Assembly: GCA_900539735.1 (NCBI GenBank)
Contig: UQDE01000009.1
Coordinates: 1-58,453, forward strand
Source: an uncultured Collinsella sp.
GTDB taxonomy: Bacteria; Actinomycetota; Coriobacteriia; Coriobacteriales; Coriobacteriaceae
DNA: 58,453 nucleotides
Reading direction: 5' to 3'
Below are positions 23,892 through 32,133 of the stretch, in pieces. The number at the start of each line of letters is the position of its first letter. Position 1 is the stretch's first letter. The notes beneath the pieces were generated by a model. It saw only the letters and a list, made by a program, of their open reading frames with translations, was not told the origin of the DNA and did not search any database. A program made the translations under genes and the position numbers.

Positions 23892-25436
23892 CTAGTCTTG
23901 GGGTGTCCAGGACCAGAAGAAGTTGATGAGGGCTACGCGCGAGGAGGCACCGGTCTTTTTGTTGATCGAAGCGATGTGGCGATAGAGCGTGGAGCGCGAA
24001 AGGAAGAGTGCCGCTGCCACGTCCTGCACGCTGTCGTCCGAAACGACCAGTGCCTCCAGAACATCGCGCTCGCGCTTGGTGAGCCCAAAGGCGGCAACGA
24101 AGCCATCGAGCCGATCGTCAAACGAAAGTTCCGGCGCCTCCAGGGGCACCGTATCGGCCTGGCCGGGCTCACAGCTCACGCCAAGATCGTTGGTGGCAAG
24201 CGCCAGCCCGCCGTGCGTCGCCTCGCCCTCACCGTCTTGTCCAAACTGTCCTAACAGCGAAATCGCGATGCCGACAAACAGCACGAGCACGACGCTCACT
24301 GCCACCAGCACGTTTTGACTCGAGATAATCGCCACCGCCGGAGCCGTCACGAGTATCGAGCAAACATTGTTGATAACACGGCCCATGCACGGCCACAGAT
24401 ACGCCCAGCGGGCATACATCGAAATCGCGGCGAACTTCGCGGTGAAGAACACCACGAAAAAGCCCGTGCCAAGGTAAAAGATAATCGTGGCGAGAAGCGT
24501 GTTGCCACCGTTGCCATCGGTGATAAGCACAAAGAACGAGAGCGTGGACAGCATGGCGGCGCACGTCATGATGATATTCATATACGAACGCCCACGCAGG
24601 TCATACAGGACGCCGGCGGCAAGGGCGCTCACAACCAGCAGCAAGCGCGGCCAGTCGCCCAGATCGATAGCGCCAGCGGCATGCGAGGTCGTAAGGCCGG
24701 CATTGAGGGCTGCGAACACGCCGGTGAGGCAAGCGGTCGCCACCGTCAGACGCACCACGGCACCCTGAAAGGCCGCCTTTGCCTCGGGGTCATCGTGCCA
24801 CCTGGCGCCACGCTCCGACGCATCGACCGATAGCTCGGCAATCTCGACCTCGAACTCGAGCGCAGGCTCATCACGCAATTTAGCGCGGCGGGCACCGTGA
24901 AGCAGCCCCACCAGCGCAATCGCGCAGGCAATGAGAACAGACTGCTGGGGAATGCCCGCAGGCATCACCATATGGTTGAGCACCTGCACCAAAATGCCCG
25001 CAGCATAGGAAACCGCCACGGCACGCGCCAGGCAGGGCGTCTGCGCAAAACGCCGCGCAAGATTGGCATGGGCGGTCGATCCGCAATAGCCCAGGGCGCA
25101 GCACGCCACCAGGCCGCCGGCAATTACCACCTCAAACCGCACTGCCATAATCATCAGCAGCAACGCCGATACCAACAGCACGCCTGTAATATCGCTCGTC
25201 GCATCGATCGCCTGGGGATGGCGATAGTACAGAAATGGGCGCACGAAAAAGCCAATCACGCTCGCGCCGACAACGATGCTCTCGTAGATGACGACCTCAC
25301 TCGATGGCACGAACTCGGCTATGCGCACATCAAAGAGATACTCGCACGCCAAAAACGTGAAGAAGAACAGCGCCAAGCATATAATCTCCCGAATGCCCCG
25401 ACGCAAATATGCGGTTGTGTCTCCCATGCCCCTCAT
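23892..25436 (-). CDS. LuxR-type regulator with many-helix membrane domain
   Basis: A 514-residue protein of a type abundant in Coriobacteriia. Residues 1 to about 410 contain roughly twelve hydrophobic segments in two halves separated by a charged linker (about 185-225), similar in layout to MFS transporters. The C-terminal 70 residues form a LuxR/GerE helix-turn-helix (LTKRERDVLEALVVSDDSVQDVAAALFLSRSTLYRHIASINKKTG). It is therefore likely a membrane-bound, one-component sensor and transcription factor. The signal and targets are unknown. The ribosome site is a run of G before the first ATG; a second ATG three codons later is equally possible. It is convergent with the Mg ATPase and divergent from the sensor genes at 25728. 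Confidence 0.88.
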   Translation of the reverse strand: MRGMGDTTAYLRRGIREIICLALFFFTFLACEYLFDVRIAEFVPSSEVVIYESIVVGASVIGFFVRPFLYYRHPQAIDATSDITGVLLVSALLLMIMAVRFEVVIAGGLVACCALGYCGSTAHANLARRFAQTPCLARAVAVSYAAGILVQVLNHMVMPAGIPQQSVLIACAIALVGLLHGARRAKLRDEPALEFEVEIAELSVDASERGARWHDDPEAKAAFQGAVVRLTVATACLTGVFAALNAGLTTSHAAGAIDLGDWPRLLLVVSALAAGVLYDLRGRSYMNIIMTCAAMLSTLSFFVLITDGNGGNTLLATIIFYLGTGFFVVFFTAKFAAISMYARWAYLWPCMGRVINNVCSILVTAPAVAIISSQNVLVAVSVVLVLFVGIAISLLGQFGQDGEGEATHGGLALATNDLGVSCEPGQADTVPLEAPELSFDDRLDGFVAAFGLTKRERDVLEALVVSDDSVQDVAAALFLSRSTLYRHIASINKKTGASSRVALINFFWSWTPQD

Positions 25437-25624
25437 GGTTAACCCCCCGGCCGCTCAATTGTCTGGAATTCTGTTTTAATAAAGAACCAGTCTCAATATC
25501 GAAACCAAGCTCGAAATGCTGCTAATTCGGCCCCAGTCGTCCACATCACGCCGCGATTTTGAGCCGCATGGCCCAGAAGGGACACGCGCAACGCCACTTC
25601 CTTGATGGGCATCCCGATGCAAAC

Positions 25625-25657
25625 GCGCCCGGCAAGCATTAACTGCTCGCCGGGCGC
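25625..25657. repeat. GCGCCCGGC palindrome, copy 1
   Basis: GCGCCCGGC and GCCGGGCGC flank AAGCATTAACTGCTC. Nearly the same element, with changed inner bases, occurs at 34400-34438. Here it lies between divergent genes, so it is not an ordinary terminator. The rest of the 291-base gap shows no gene. Confidence 0.75.
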
Positions 25658-25727
25658 CTTGCCGTCTGCGGATTTTGGGACATGCGGCCCGCTTTTTTGA
25701 CCCATCTGTCGGTACACTAAAAGTACT

Positions 25728-27611
25728 ATGGGTACCCGCGAGCGACATATCGGCCACGCGGCCGCCCGGACCGCGCCGGTTGCGGATCCCAGGGGCGGCA
25801 GGCTCTTCGCCATGCCTCGATTCCTTGTTGGCATAACGCATCGTGTATACCGCCGCCGCGTCTTCGCTATCGCCGGTGTCACTACTGCGCTGTTCCTTAT
25901 ACTTTTGGCAGTCTTGCCGGCGTTGTTCGCCTCCGATTTCAAGCTTTCCAACACCACACCCGTCTATAGTGAGGTATCCGAAGAGGTCGTGGATGCGCTC
26001 GTCCATTCGAGCTCTCTCCCGCTGCTTGTCGCTGCAATTGCATTTTCGATCTGGGGTGTGTTGGCGTACCTGCGTTGCTTGGACTACGTCTTGCGCCGCC
26101 GCCTTGTTGCCATCGCCGCCATTTGCGCCCTGTGGATGATTGAGGTCATCCTCAAATATAAGTCGTTCACGCCGTTTTATGCCACCGTGCTGTGGTACCT
26201 GTACTACGTGCCCATGACGCTCATTCCGCTGCTCTACCAGCTCTGCGGCCTGCGCCTTGCGGGTTTGGAACAGCATCGTATGGGGCGTCGGTACCGCACC
26301 GTTTTGTGGGTCATGGCTGTCCTGCTTATTGGCTTTGTGCTCACTAACGATGTTCATCAGCAGGTCTTCCACTTCGATCGATCGAGTGGAACCTGGAGTA
26401 ACGATTACACATACAGTTGGGGCTACGGTGCCGTCTTAGTGTGGACGGCCTTTAACTTTGTGGCCTTTTTTATCCTGGTGGGCCGGTCCTCGTCCTTCCA
26501 CATCCAACGTTTTTCGGGTACGGCGGCGCTCGTGCTACTGGGCGGCGCATTCTTTGCAATCTCATATGCGCTGCGCGTGCCCTGGGCATGGAGGCTCAAC
26601 TTTTCGCTCGTCTATTGCGTCCTGTGCGTGGTGGCGATGGAAATCTGCCTCGATTGCGGTGTCATTCCGTCATATCACGACATCGCCGGTATTTTCGGCA
26701 CCTTGCCGCTTGACCTCAAAGTTCTAACGCGTGACCTGCAGGAAGTCTATGCCACGCCGGTGTCAAAGCCGATCCCAGAGGGCGTGCGCGAGGAGTTGCG
26801 AGTCCAGGAGCACGGGCGCGCCCATGCCTTTGCCGTGGCGTCCGATCCCGATGTAATGTATCGCACCTTTCCGCTGCTGGGCGGATCGGCGCTGCTTGCC
26901 CAAGACGTGTCGGAGCTCAACGAGCTCAATCGCGAACTAGCGCATCGTCGCATGGAGCTGCAACGCCAAAACGAGCTGCTTGTCGCCGACTACGATCTTA
27001 AGACGCATTTGGCAGATCAAGAGGCCGAGACCCTGCTGGTCCAAGACGTGGACCAGGCGCTTGCCCGCGCGCTCGAAGAGATGTACGACTCGCTGAGCTC
27101 GCTGCCACCGTTGACCGACGAGGCATCTTCGCACGAGCGTTACCGCATGCTGCAGCGCGCCAAGATGCTCGTCGCCTATTGCAAACGCAAGGGGTCGCTC
27201 ACGTTGGCACAGCACGGGGAGAGCGGTTTTGACCGCGACCGCATTCAGCTCATTGCCAACGAGCTCGCAAGCGACCTACGCACGATTGATGTCGATTGCG
27301 CCTCGATTATTGCCATACGGCGCCCGATGCACGCCAGTGCGGTAAGCGCGCTGTACGACTGCGTATATGACTTTGCGTTTTTTGCCTACACCACTACTCG
27401 ACCGGCACTTATGTATCACTTGAGCGACCACGACTCGTGCAGTGTGGAGCTGCGTGCCACGCTTTTCTCCAACGACGAGGAGGATCTTTCGCAGACACCC
27501 GCTGCGCAAGAGCTCGAAAGCGCTTTGCAAGGGCGCAACGTGGCATATCGCCTTGAAGGCGAGCCCGGCCAGCTGCGCATGATCGTGTTGATGCCGCGGG
27601 CGGGTGAGTGA
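25728..27611 (+). CDS. Membrane sensor with degenerate kinase-like C-terminus
   Basis: A 627-residue protein with seven to eight membrane segments in its first 310 residues, resembling the N-terminal 7TM module of some histidine kinases. A PAS-like region and a coiled coil (LNELNRELAHRRMELQRQNELLVADYDLKTHLADQEAE, about 395-435) follow. The last 200 residues line up loosely with DHp and ATPase regions, but the asparagine of the N-box and the glycine boxes are not recognisable (CVYDFAFFAYTTTRPALMYHLSD). I infer a sensor that has lost catalysis. It is translationally coupled to the true kinase gene. The start is uncertain: ATG at 25728 or 25812, neither with a strong ribosome site. Confidence 0.75.
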   Translation: MGTRERHIGHAAARTAPVADPRGGRLFAMPRFLVGITHRVYRRRVFAIAGVTTALFLILLAVLPALFASDFKLSNTTPVYSEVSEEVVDALVHSSSLPLLVAAIAFSIWGVLAYLRCLDYVLRRRLVAIAAICALWMIEVILKYKSFTPFYATVLWYLYYVPMTLIPLLYQLCGLRLAGLEQHRMGRRYRTVLWVMAVLLIGFVLTNDVHQQVFHFDRSSGTWSNDYTYSWGYGAVLVWTAFNFVAFFILVGRSSSFHIQRFSGTAALVLLGGAFFAISYALRVPWAWRLNFSLVYCVLCVVAMEICLDCGVIPSYHDIAGIFGTLPLDLKVLTRDLQEVYATPVSKPIPEGVREELRVQEHGRAHAFAVASDPDVMYRTFPLLGGSALLAQDVSELNELNRELAHRRMELQRQNELLVADYDLKTHLADQEAETLLVQDVDQALARALEEMYDSLSSLPPLTDEASSHERYRMLQRAKMLVAYCKRKGSLTLAQHGESGFDRDRIQLIANELASDLRTIDVDCASIIAIRRPMHASAVSALYDCVYDFAFFAYTTTRPALMYHLSDHDSCSVELRATLFSNDEEDLSQTPAAQELESALQGRNVAYRLEGEPGQLRMIVLMPRAGE

Positions 27612-29107
27612 CGATGCAGATCCCGCTCATTCTCCCCCAAATCGTTGCGCTCGATATTGTCTTTGCCCTGGCTGCTTGCCTGCAGACGATCCACGTTCCG
27701 CTCATCGTATCGCGCCGCTCGTCCTATAACCGTAAGGTGACTTGCGCCTACGAGGCGAGCCTCGTGGTTCACCTGATGGTTTCGGCGCTCATCCTGTTCG
27801 CGTCGTCTGGCTCGTATCTGGTGGCGCCGCTTGGCGTTTGCGCCAGGGCAATGGGCGGAGCGCTGTGGCTCAATGCCGCGATCTTTGTATATGGCGTGGT
27901 GCTTATGGTGCACTATCGCCGTCCCGTCATGCTGACTGAGCTGCTGCTCGTTGCCGCCGTTACGCCGCCGGTGGTTTTTGCCATGGGCTCGGCGTGGACC
28001 GTTGTCCTAATCGCAGAAGGAACGTTCTTCCTGTTCCGTTCCATCGCGGCGCTCTTGATGGACGTCCGTAACCGCCAGGAGGATATTACCGCGTTCTCGA
28101 CGATTGAAACCATCAACGTGATTCCCGTGGGCATCCTGTATCTAGACCCGAGGGGCCGTCCGTTGCTCATGAACCGCTGCATGCGCAAAAACCTGGTGGA
28201 GCTTCATATGCCCACCGATCTGCGCGACATGAGCAGCACATGGAACGACCTGCGAACGCTCAGTATGCAGACGCCCGAAAGCAGCGCTAATCGCGCCCAT
28301 ATCGACCTTGACCGCTTTGGCAGGGATCGCGCCGTGATCGAGATCTCTCCTTCCGAGATTCGTCTGTTCGTGCGTGACTCCGTTACGGTCTCGGGCCGTC
28401 CGTTCGAGCGCGTCGTCGGCCTGGACGTGACGGAATACGCACACGCCTACGACCGCCTGACGCAAGCCAATCATCTGCTTGAGCTTGCGGGGCAAGAGCT
28501 CCAGGCCCAGATCGAAGAAGTCAAAAAGGTTGCCGACAATGCGGCCTACCTGCGTATGCGTTCCCGCGTGCACGATGTGATCGGCCAGCGCCTGTCCATC
28601 CTCCATCGCTATTTGGAGGAGGGGCGCCTGGACGACGAGTCACTCGAGCAGATCGATCCGTTGCTGCGCTCAATCGCCGTCGACCTGCGCAGTGGCGGCG
28701 TCAGTGAGCCGGCGGAGCAGCTGGGTGATATCGTCCATGCTTTTGGCCTGGTGAGTGTGCAGATCGATGTTGAGGGCGCGCTGCCTGAGGACGCACGTGT
28801 CGCCGCCGCATTTTTGCAGATTATCCGCGAGGCCTCGACCAATGCCACCAAGCATGCGCAGGCGCATCGGGTCCATGTGCGCTTGTGGCAGGAGGGGACG
28901 GATGCTGACGCCGTCGCGCGCATGACGATTTCTAACGACGGGTCTCCGGCCCCCGTATCGTATCGCGAGGGAACGGGTATCCCAGGTATGAGACATGTCG
29001 CGCAAGATCTGGGTGGCAGCCTAGAAGTCAACGCCACCCCGCCCTTTACGCTTACGGTGTCCATTCCGCTTAACGCCAACGACACGTCTCAAAGGAGAAA
29101 CTCATGA
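27608..29107 (+). CDS. Membrane sensor histidine kinase
   Basis: A 499-residue kinase. About six membrane segments (residues 1-150) are followed by a PAS-like domain (INVIPVGILYLDPRGRPLLMN), a dimerisation helix with the phosphoacceptor histidine in RVHDVIGQRLSILH at about residue 319, and a C-terminal ATPase with the N-box IIREASTNATKHAQA and G-box GTGIPGMRHVAQDLGG. This resembles kinases that pair with NarL-type regulators. A GTG at 27608 overlaps the preceding stop; an ATG two codons later is possible. Its own stop overlaps the response-regulator start (ATGA). The three genes form one operon. Confidence 0.92.
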   Translation: MTMQIPLILPQIVALDIVFALAACLQTIHVPLIVSRRSSYNRKVTCAYEASLVVHLMVSALILFASSGSYLVAPLGVCARAMGGALWLNAAIFVYGVVLMVHYRRPVMLTELLLVAAVTPPVVFAMGSAWTVVLIAEGTFFLFRSIAALLMDVRNRQEDITAFSTIETINVIPVGILYLDPRGRPLLMNRCMRKNLVELHMPTDLRDMSSTWNDLRTLSMQTPESSANRAHIDLDRFGRDRAVIEISPSEIRLFVRDSVTVSGRPFERVVGLDVTEYAHAYDRLTQANHLLELAGQELQAQIEEVKKVADNAAYLRMRSRVHDVIGQRLSILHRYLEEGRLDDESLEQIDPLLRSIAVDLRSGGVSEPAEQLGDIVHAFGLVSVQIDVEGALPEDARVAAAFLQIIREASTNATKHAQAHRVHVRLWQEGTDADAVARMTISNDGSPAPVSYREGTGIPGMRHVAQDLGGSLEVNATPPFTLTVSIPLNANDTSQRRNS

Positions 29108-29727
29108 TCCGCGTGTTAATTGTCGAAGATCAGGCCATCCTGCGCGAGAGCCTGGCGCGCTCCGTTGGCGACCAGCCCGATATGACCGTTGTTTCCGCCA
29201 TCGCCGATGCCTCCGAGGCCTTGGGTGTCGCGCTCAAGGAGCGCCCGGACATGATACTGATGGACGTGTGCACCGAACACGATTCAAACGGCATCGTGGC
29301 GGCGGCACGCATCAAGGAGCAGCTGCCTGAGTGTCGCATCATTATCATGACCGGCATGCCCGAGATCACCTTTGTCGACCAGGCCCGCGAGGCGGGCGTC
29401 GATAGCTTTGTGTACAAGAACGTCGGTATCGACGAGCTGTTCGCCGTGATGCGCTCCACGCTGGCGGGCTATTGCACGTTTCCCAAGCCGCCCGAGAGCA
29501 TTTTTTCGGGTACGGCGGCACTCGACGATGTCGAGCTGTCGATTTTGCGCCTTGCCTGCGAGGGCAAGAGCCGTCGCGAGATCGCGACCGAGCTGTTTAT
29601 GAGTGAGGGCACCATCAAGCGCCGCATTTCGGAGATTCTGAGCAAGACCGGCTACGACAACATCATGCGCCTGGCCGTGCATGCGGTGACTGAGGGCAGC
29701 ATCGTTCCCAACATGGAACGCCCGTAA
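29104..29727 (+). CDS. NarL/LuxR-family response regulator
   Basis: A 207-residue DNA-binding response regulator. The receiver domain (1-120) has the acidic pair VEDQ and the phosphoacceptor aspartate in ILMDVCTEHDSNG at about residue 56. The C-terminal LuxR helix-turn-helix is LDDVELSILRLACEGKSRREIATELFMSEGTIKRRISEILSKTG. It overlaps the kinase gene by four bases and is its evident partner. It is followed by two strong hairpins that end the operon. Confidence 0.94.
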   Translation: MIRVLIVEDQAILRESLARSVGDQPDMTVVSAIADASEALGVALKERPDMILMDVCTEHDSNGIVAAARIKEQLPECRIIIMTGMPEITFVDQAREAGVDSFVYKNVGIDELFAVMRSTLAGYCTFPKPPESIFSGTAALDDVELSILRLACEGKSRREIATELFMSEGTIKRRISEILSKTGYDNIMRLAVHAVTEGSIVPNMERP

Positions 29728-29763
29728 TCGACGCGCTCACCCGTGTTCCGGCGCCGTAAAGAT

Positions 29764-29870
29764 AGACTGCCCGCCGTTTTGCATCTAAAAACGGCGGGCA
29801 GTCTGCTTGTGCGGGCGATGCTGTCGGCGCAAGGCGGCGGGGCCGCAGGATCATTTCCTGCGGCCCCGCC
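29764..29870. terminator. Two hairpins between convergent operons
   Basis: AGACTGCCCGCCGTTTT pairs with AAAAACGGCGGGCAGTCT (29764-29804), and GGCGGGGCCGCAGGA with TCCTGCGGCCCCGCC (29836-29870). They lie between the response-regulator gene and the convergent lipoprotein-like gene and probably stop transcription from both sides. Confidence 0.8.
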
Positions 29871-29920
29871 TGACATGTGCGCGGATGTGTCCGCCAATCC
29901 GCGGCTATCGGTGTCTGCCG

Positions 29921-30763
29921 TTACGCGATGGTTGCGCTGTAAGAAGCGACGTCCTCGTAGGAATCGGTCAGGTAGGCGTCGATGCCGATGGTCGTATTGA
30001 CCAGGTCGTCAAGGCTGTCAAGCTCGCCGCTCGAGAACGTGAATTCCTCGGTGGCGCTGGTGCCGGGCATCAGGTGAGCCGAGAACCAGGGTTCCTTCAT
30101 GGTGCCGTTGACGTTGGTCTTGCCGGAAGGAGCGTAGAAGGTCAGGTCCTTGTCGCTCTTGTTGGTGATGTTGACGACAAAACCGATGTCGCCCCAGTCG
30201 TCCTTGAACTTCTCGGTGATGGTGATGGTGCACAGATCGTCATCGGCGACGGTGACGGCGGGGGAGATTTCGACATTCTGGACATCGTCGTCTTCGACGG
30301 CCTCATCGATCTCCTCTTCCTTCTCGGCCGCCTCGCGATCCTTCTTCACCGTACCGGACAGGTCCTTGTCGGACTTGGTGAAGACAAGATTGCCGTCATC
30401 TTCTTCGAGGATGAGTTTGCCGTCCTTGAGCTTCATGTCATGCGACTCGTCTTCGGCGGTGATGGTTACGGTGGTGGCGTCCTTTGCCTCCCATTTAAGG
30501 TCGACGACTTCAAGGAACAGGTCGAGGGCACCTGTACCGTCCTCATCGAGAATCAGGACGCAGTGGACACCCCAATCCTCGAGCATCTTCATGTACTCAT
30601 CGGTCAGCTCTTCGCCCTCCACGGTTCCACCCGAGAGTTCCCAGCTGCCGACGAAGTTGGCCTTGGGGTCTTTGCCGCCGCCGCTGTAGCCCGTCAGGGC
30701 AAAGGCGAGCGCCAGGACGCATGTCAGAAATGCGAGTACGGACTTTTTGAACGTTGTCTTCAT
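29921..30763 (-). CDS. Secreted lipoprotein-like protein with lipobox Cys replaced by Tyr
   Basis: A 280-residue protein with a signal peptide (KKSVLAFLTCVLALAFALTG) followed by YSGGGKDPKANFVGSWEL. The context LTG-Y-SGGG is exactly a lipobox in which the lipidated cysteine is changed to tyrosine (codon TAC). The protein may thus stay uncleaved in the membrane or be secreted. The mature part has a lipocalin-like NFVGSWELSGGTVEG opening, as in DUF5640-like proteins, and a C-terminal immunoglobulin-like region (FVVNITNKSDKDLTFYAPSGKTNVNG, DUF4352-like). It is the last gene of the operon starting at 34218. GGAGGAC precedes ATG 30763. Confidence 0.8.
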   Translation of the reverse strand: MKTTFKKSVLAFLTCVLALAFALTGYSGGGKDPKANFVGSWELSGGTVEGEELTDEYMKMLEDWGVHCVLILDEDGTGALDLFLEVVDLKWEAKDATTVTITAEDESHDMKLKDGKLILEEDDGNLVFTKSDKDLSGTVKKDREAAEKEEEIDEAVEDDDVQNVEISPAVTVADDDLCTITITEKFKDDWGDIGFVVNITNKSDKDLTFYAPSGKTNVNGTMKEPWFSAHLMPGTSATEEFTFSSGELDSLDDLVNTTIGIDAYLTDSYEDVASYSATIA

Positions 30764-30843
30764 GGTGTCCTCCTTTATCGAACGAAACCCATAGAAGCAA
30801 ATGCGGGGGTGGCGGATCCCCCGCCAATTACCAGATAGAGGGG

Positions 30844-32085
30844 CTAGGGCCTGGGCGTTCCGCAGTTGCTGCAGAACTTGCCGCCGTTTTCGCTGCCGCA
30901 GTTGGGGCAGAACCACTTGGCCGGTGCCGGGGCGGGTGCGGGACTGCCGCACTCCGGGCAGAACTTGCCGGTGTTGGTGGCACCGCAGCTGCAGGTCCAC
31001 GTACCGGCCGCGGGGGCAGCGGCAGGAGCCGGGGCGGGTGCGGACGCCGGAGCCGGCTGTGGGGCGGCCTGTTGCTGTGCCTGGCCGGCGGCGAACAGCT
31101 GACTGGCGTTCATGCCGCCCATGCCGCCTGCCATGCCCATGCCCATAAAGCCTGCCATCGCGCCGTTGGGGTTGGCCGCTGCCGCGCGCATTGCGTCGCT
31201 CTGGGCACTGGCGATGTTGGCAGCTGCCATGGTGGGATCGCGCATGACTGCGGCCTTCTGCAGGTCCTTGATCATCTGCTCGTCTTCTTGCGAGGCGGCG
31301 ATGGAGTTGACGCCAAAGCTCACGATCTCGACGCCGCGCAGGTCGCGCCAATCGGCCGAGAGGACCTCGTTGAGCGCGCGGGCGAGCTCGGTGGTGTGAC
31401 CGGGGATGGCGCTGTAGCGAATGCCCATCTCCGATATCTTGGCAAAGGCAGGCTGCAGGGCGGTGAGCAGCTCGGACTTAAGCTGGCTGTCGATCTTGTC
31501 GCGTGTGTAGCTATCGGTCACATTGCCGCAGACATTGGTGTAGAACAGCAGCGGGTTGGTGATACGGTACGAATACTCGCCGTTGCAGCGCACAGAGATA
31601 TCGACATCCAGGCCGATGTTGTTATCGACCACGCGGAAGGGCACGGGCGAGGCGGTGCCGTACTTGTTGCCGATGATCTCCTTGGTGTTGATGAAGTAGA
31701 CGCGCTGGTCCTTGCCCGCGTCGCCACCAAAGGTAAAGCGGCTGCCGATATTGGCGAAGGTCTCCTTGATGGAATCGCCCAGGTTGCCGCTAAAGACGCT
31801 CGGCTCGCTGCCGGTGTCAAAGACGAACTCACCGGGCTCCAGCGCGACTTCGATGATCTTGCCGTTTTGCACCACGAGCATGCCTTGGCCGTCGTTGACG
31901 GCGATGACCGAGCCGTTGGAGATGACGTTGTCCTCGCCGCGCGTGTTGGAGCTGCGGCCGCCGGTGCGCTTGCTGCCCTTGCAGGCCAAGACGTCAGCGG
32001 GCATCGATTCGCAGTAGATAAATTCCTTCCACTGGTCGGCCATGACGCCGCCGGCAGCTCCCAATCCAGCTTTCAAGAGTCCCAT
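30844..32085 (-). CDS. SPFH-domain protein with C-terminal zinc ribbons (YdjI-like)
   Basis: A 413-residue protein. Residues about 20-280 form a prohibitin/SPFH-like domain (MLVVQNGKIIEVALEPGEFVFDTGSEPSVF and VRCNGEYSYRITNPLLFYTNVCG). A methionine/glycine/alanine-rich linker follows, then a proline-alanine stretch and two zinc ribbons (CSCGATNTGKFCPECG and CPNCGSENGGKFCSNCG). This architecture matches Bacillus subtilis YdjI, which works with YdjG and YdjH and affects PspA localisation under membrane stress; its role here is inferred. It has no predicted membrane segment of its own. It follows the YdjG-like gene in the same operon. Confidence 0.87.
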   Translation of the reverse strand: MGLLKAGLGAAGGVMADQWKEFIYCESMPADVLACKGSKRTGGRSSNTRGEDNVISNGSVIAVNDGQGMLVVQNGKIIEVALEPGEFVFDTGSEPSVFSGNLGDSIKETFANIGSRFTFGGDAGKDQRVYFINTKEIIGNKYGTASPVPFRVVDNNIGLDVDISVRCNGEYSYRITNPLLFYTNVCGNVTDSYTRDKIDSQLKSELLTALQPAFAKISEMGIRYSAIPGHTTELARALNEVLSADWRDLRGVEIVSFGVNSIAASQEDEQMIKDLQKAAVMRDPTMAAANIASAQSDAMRAAAANPNGAMAGFMGMGMAGGMGGMNASQLFAAGQAQQQAAPQPAPASAPAPAPAAAPAAGTWTCSCGATNTGKFCPECGSPAPAPAPAKWFCPNCGSENGGKFCSNCGTPRP

Positions 32086-32133
32086 GGTGATCTTCCTTTC
32101 TCGTCAAAGGCCGGGTGGTATTGGTCAGGATGG

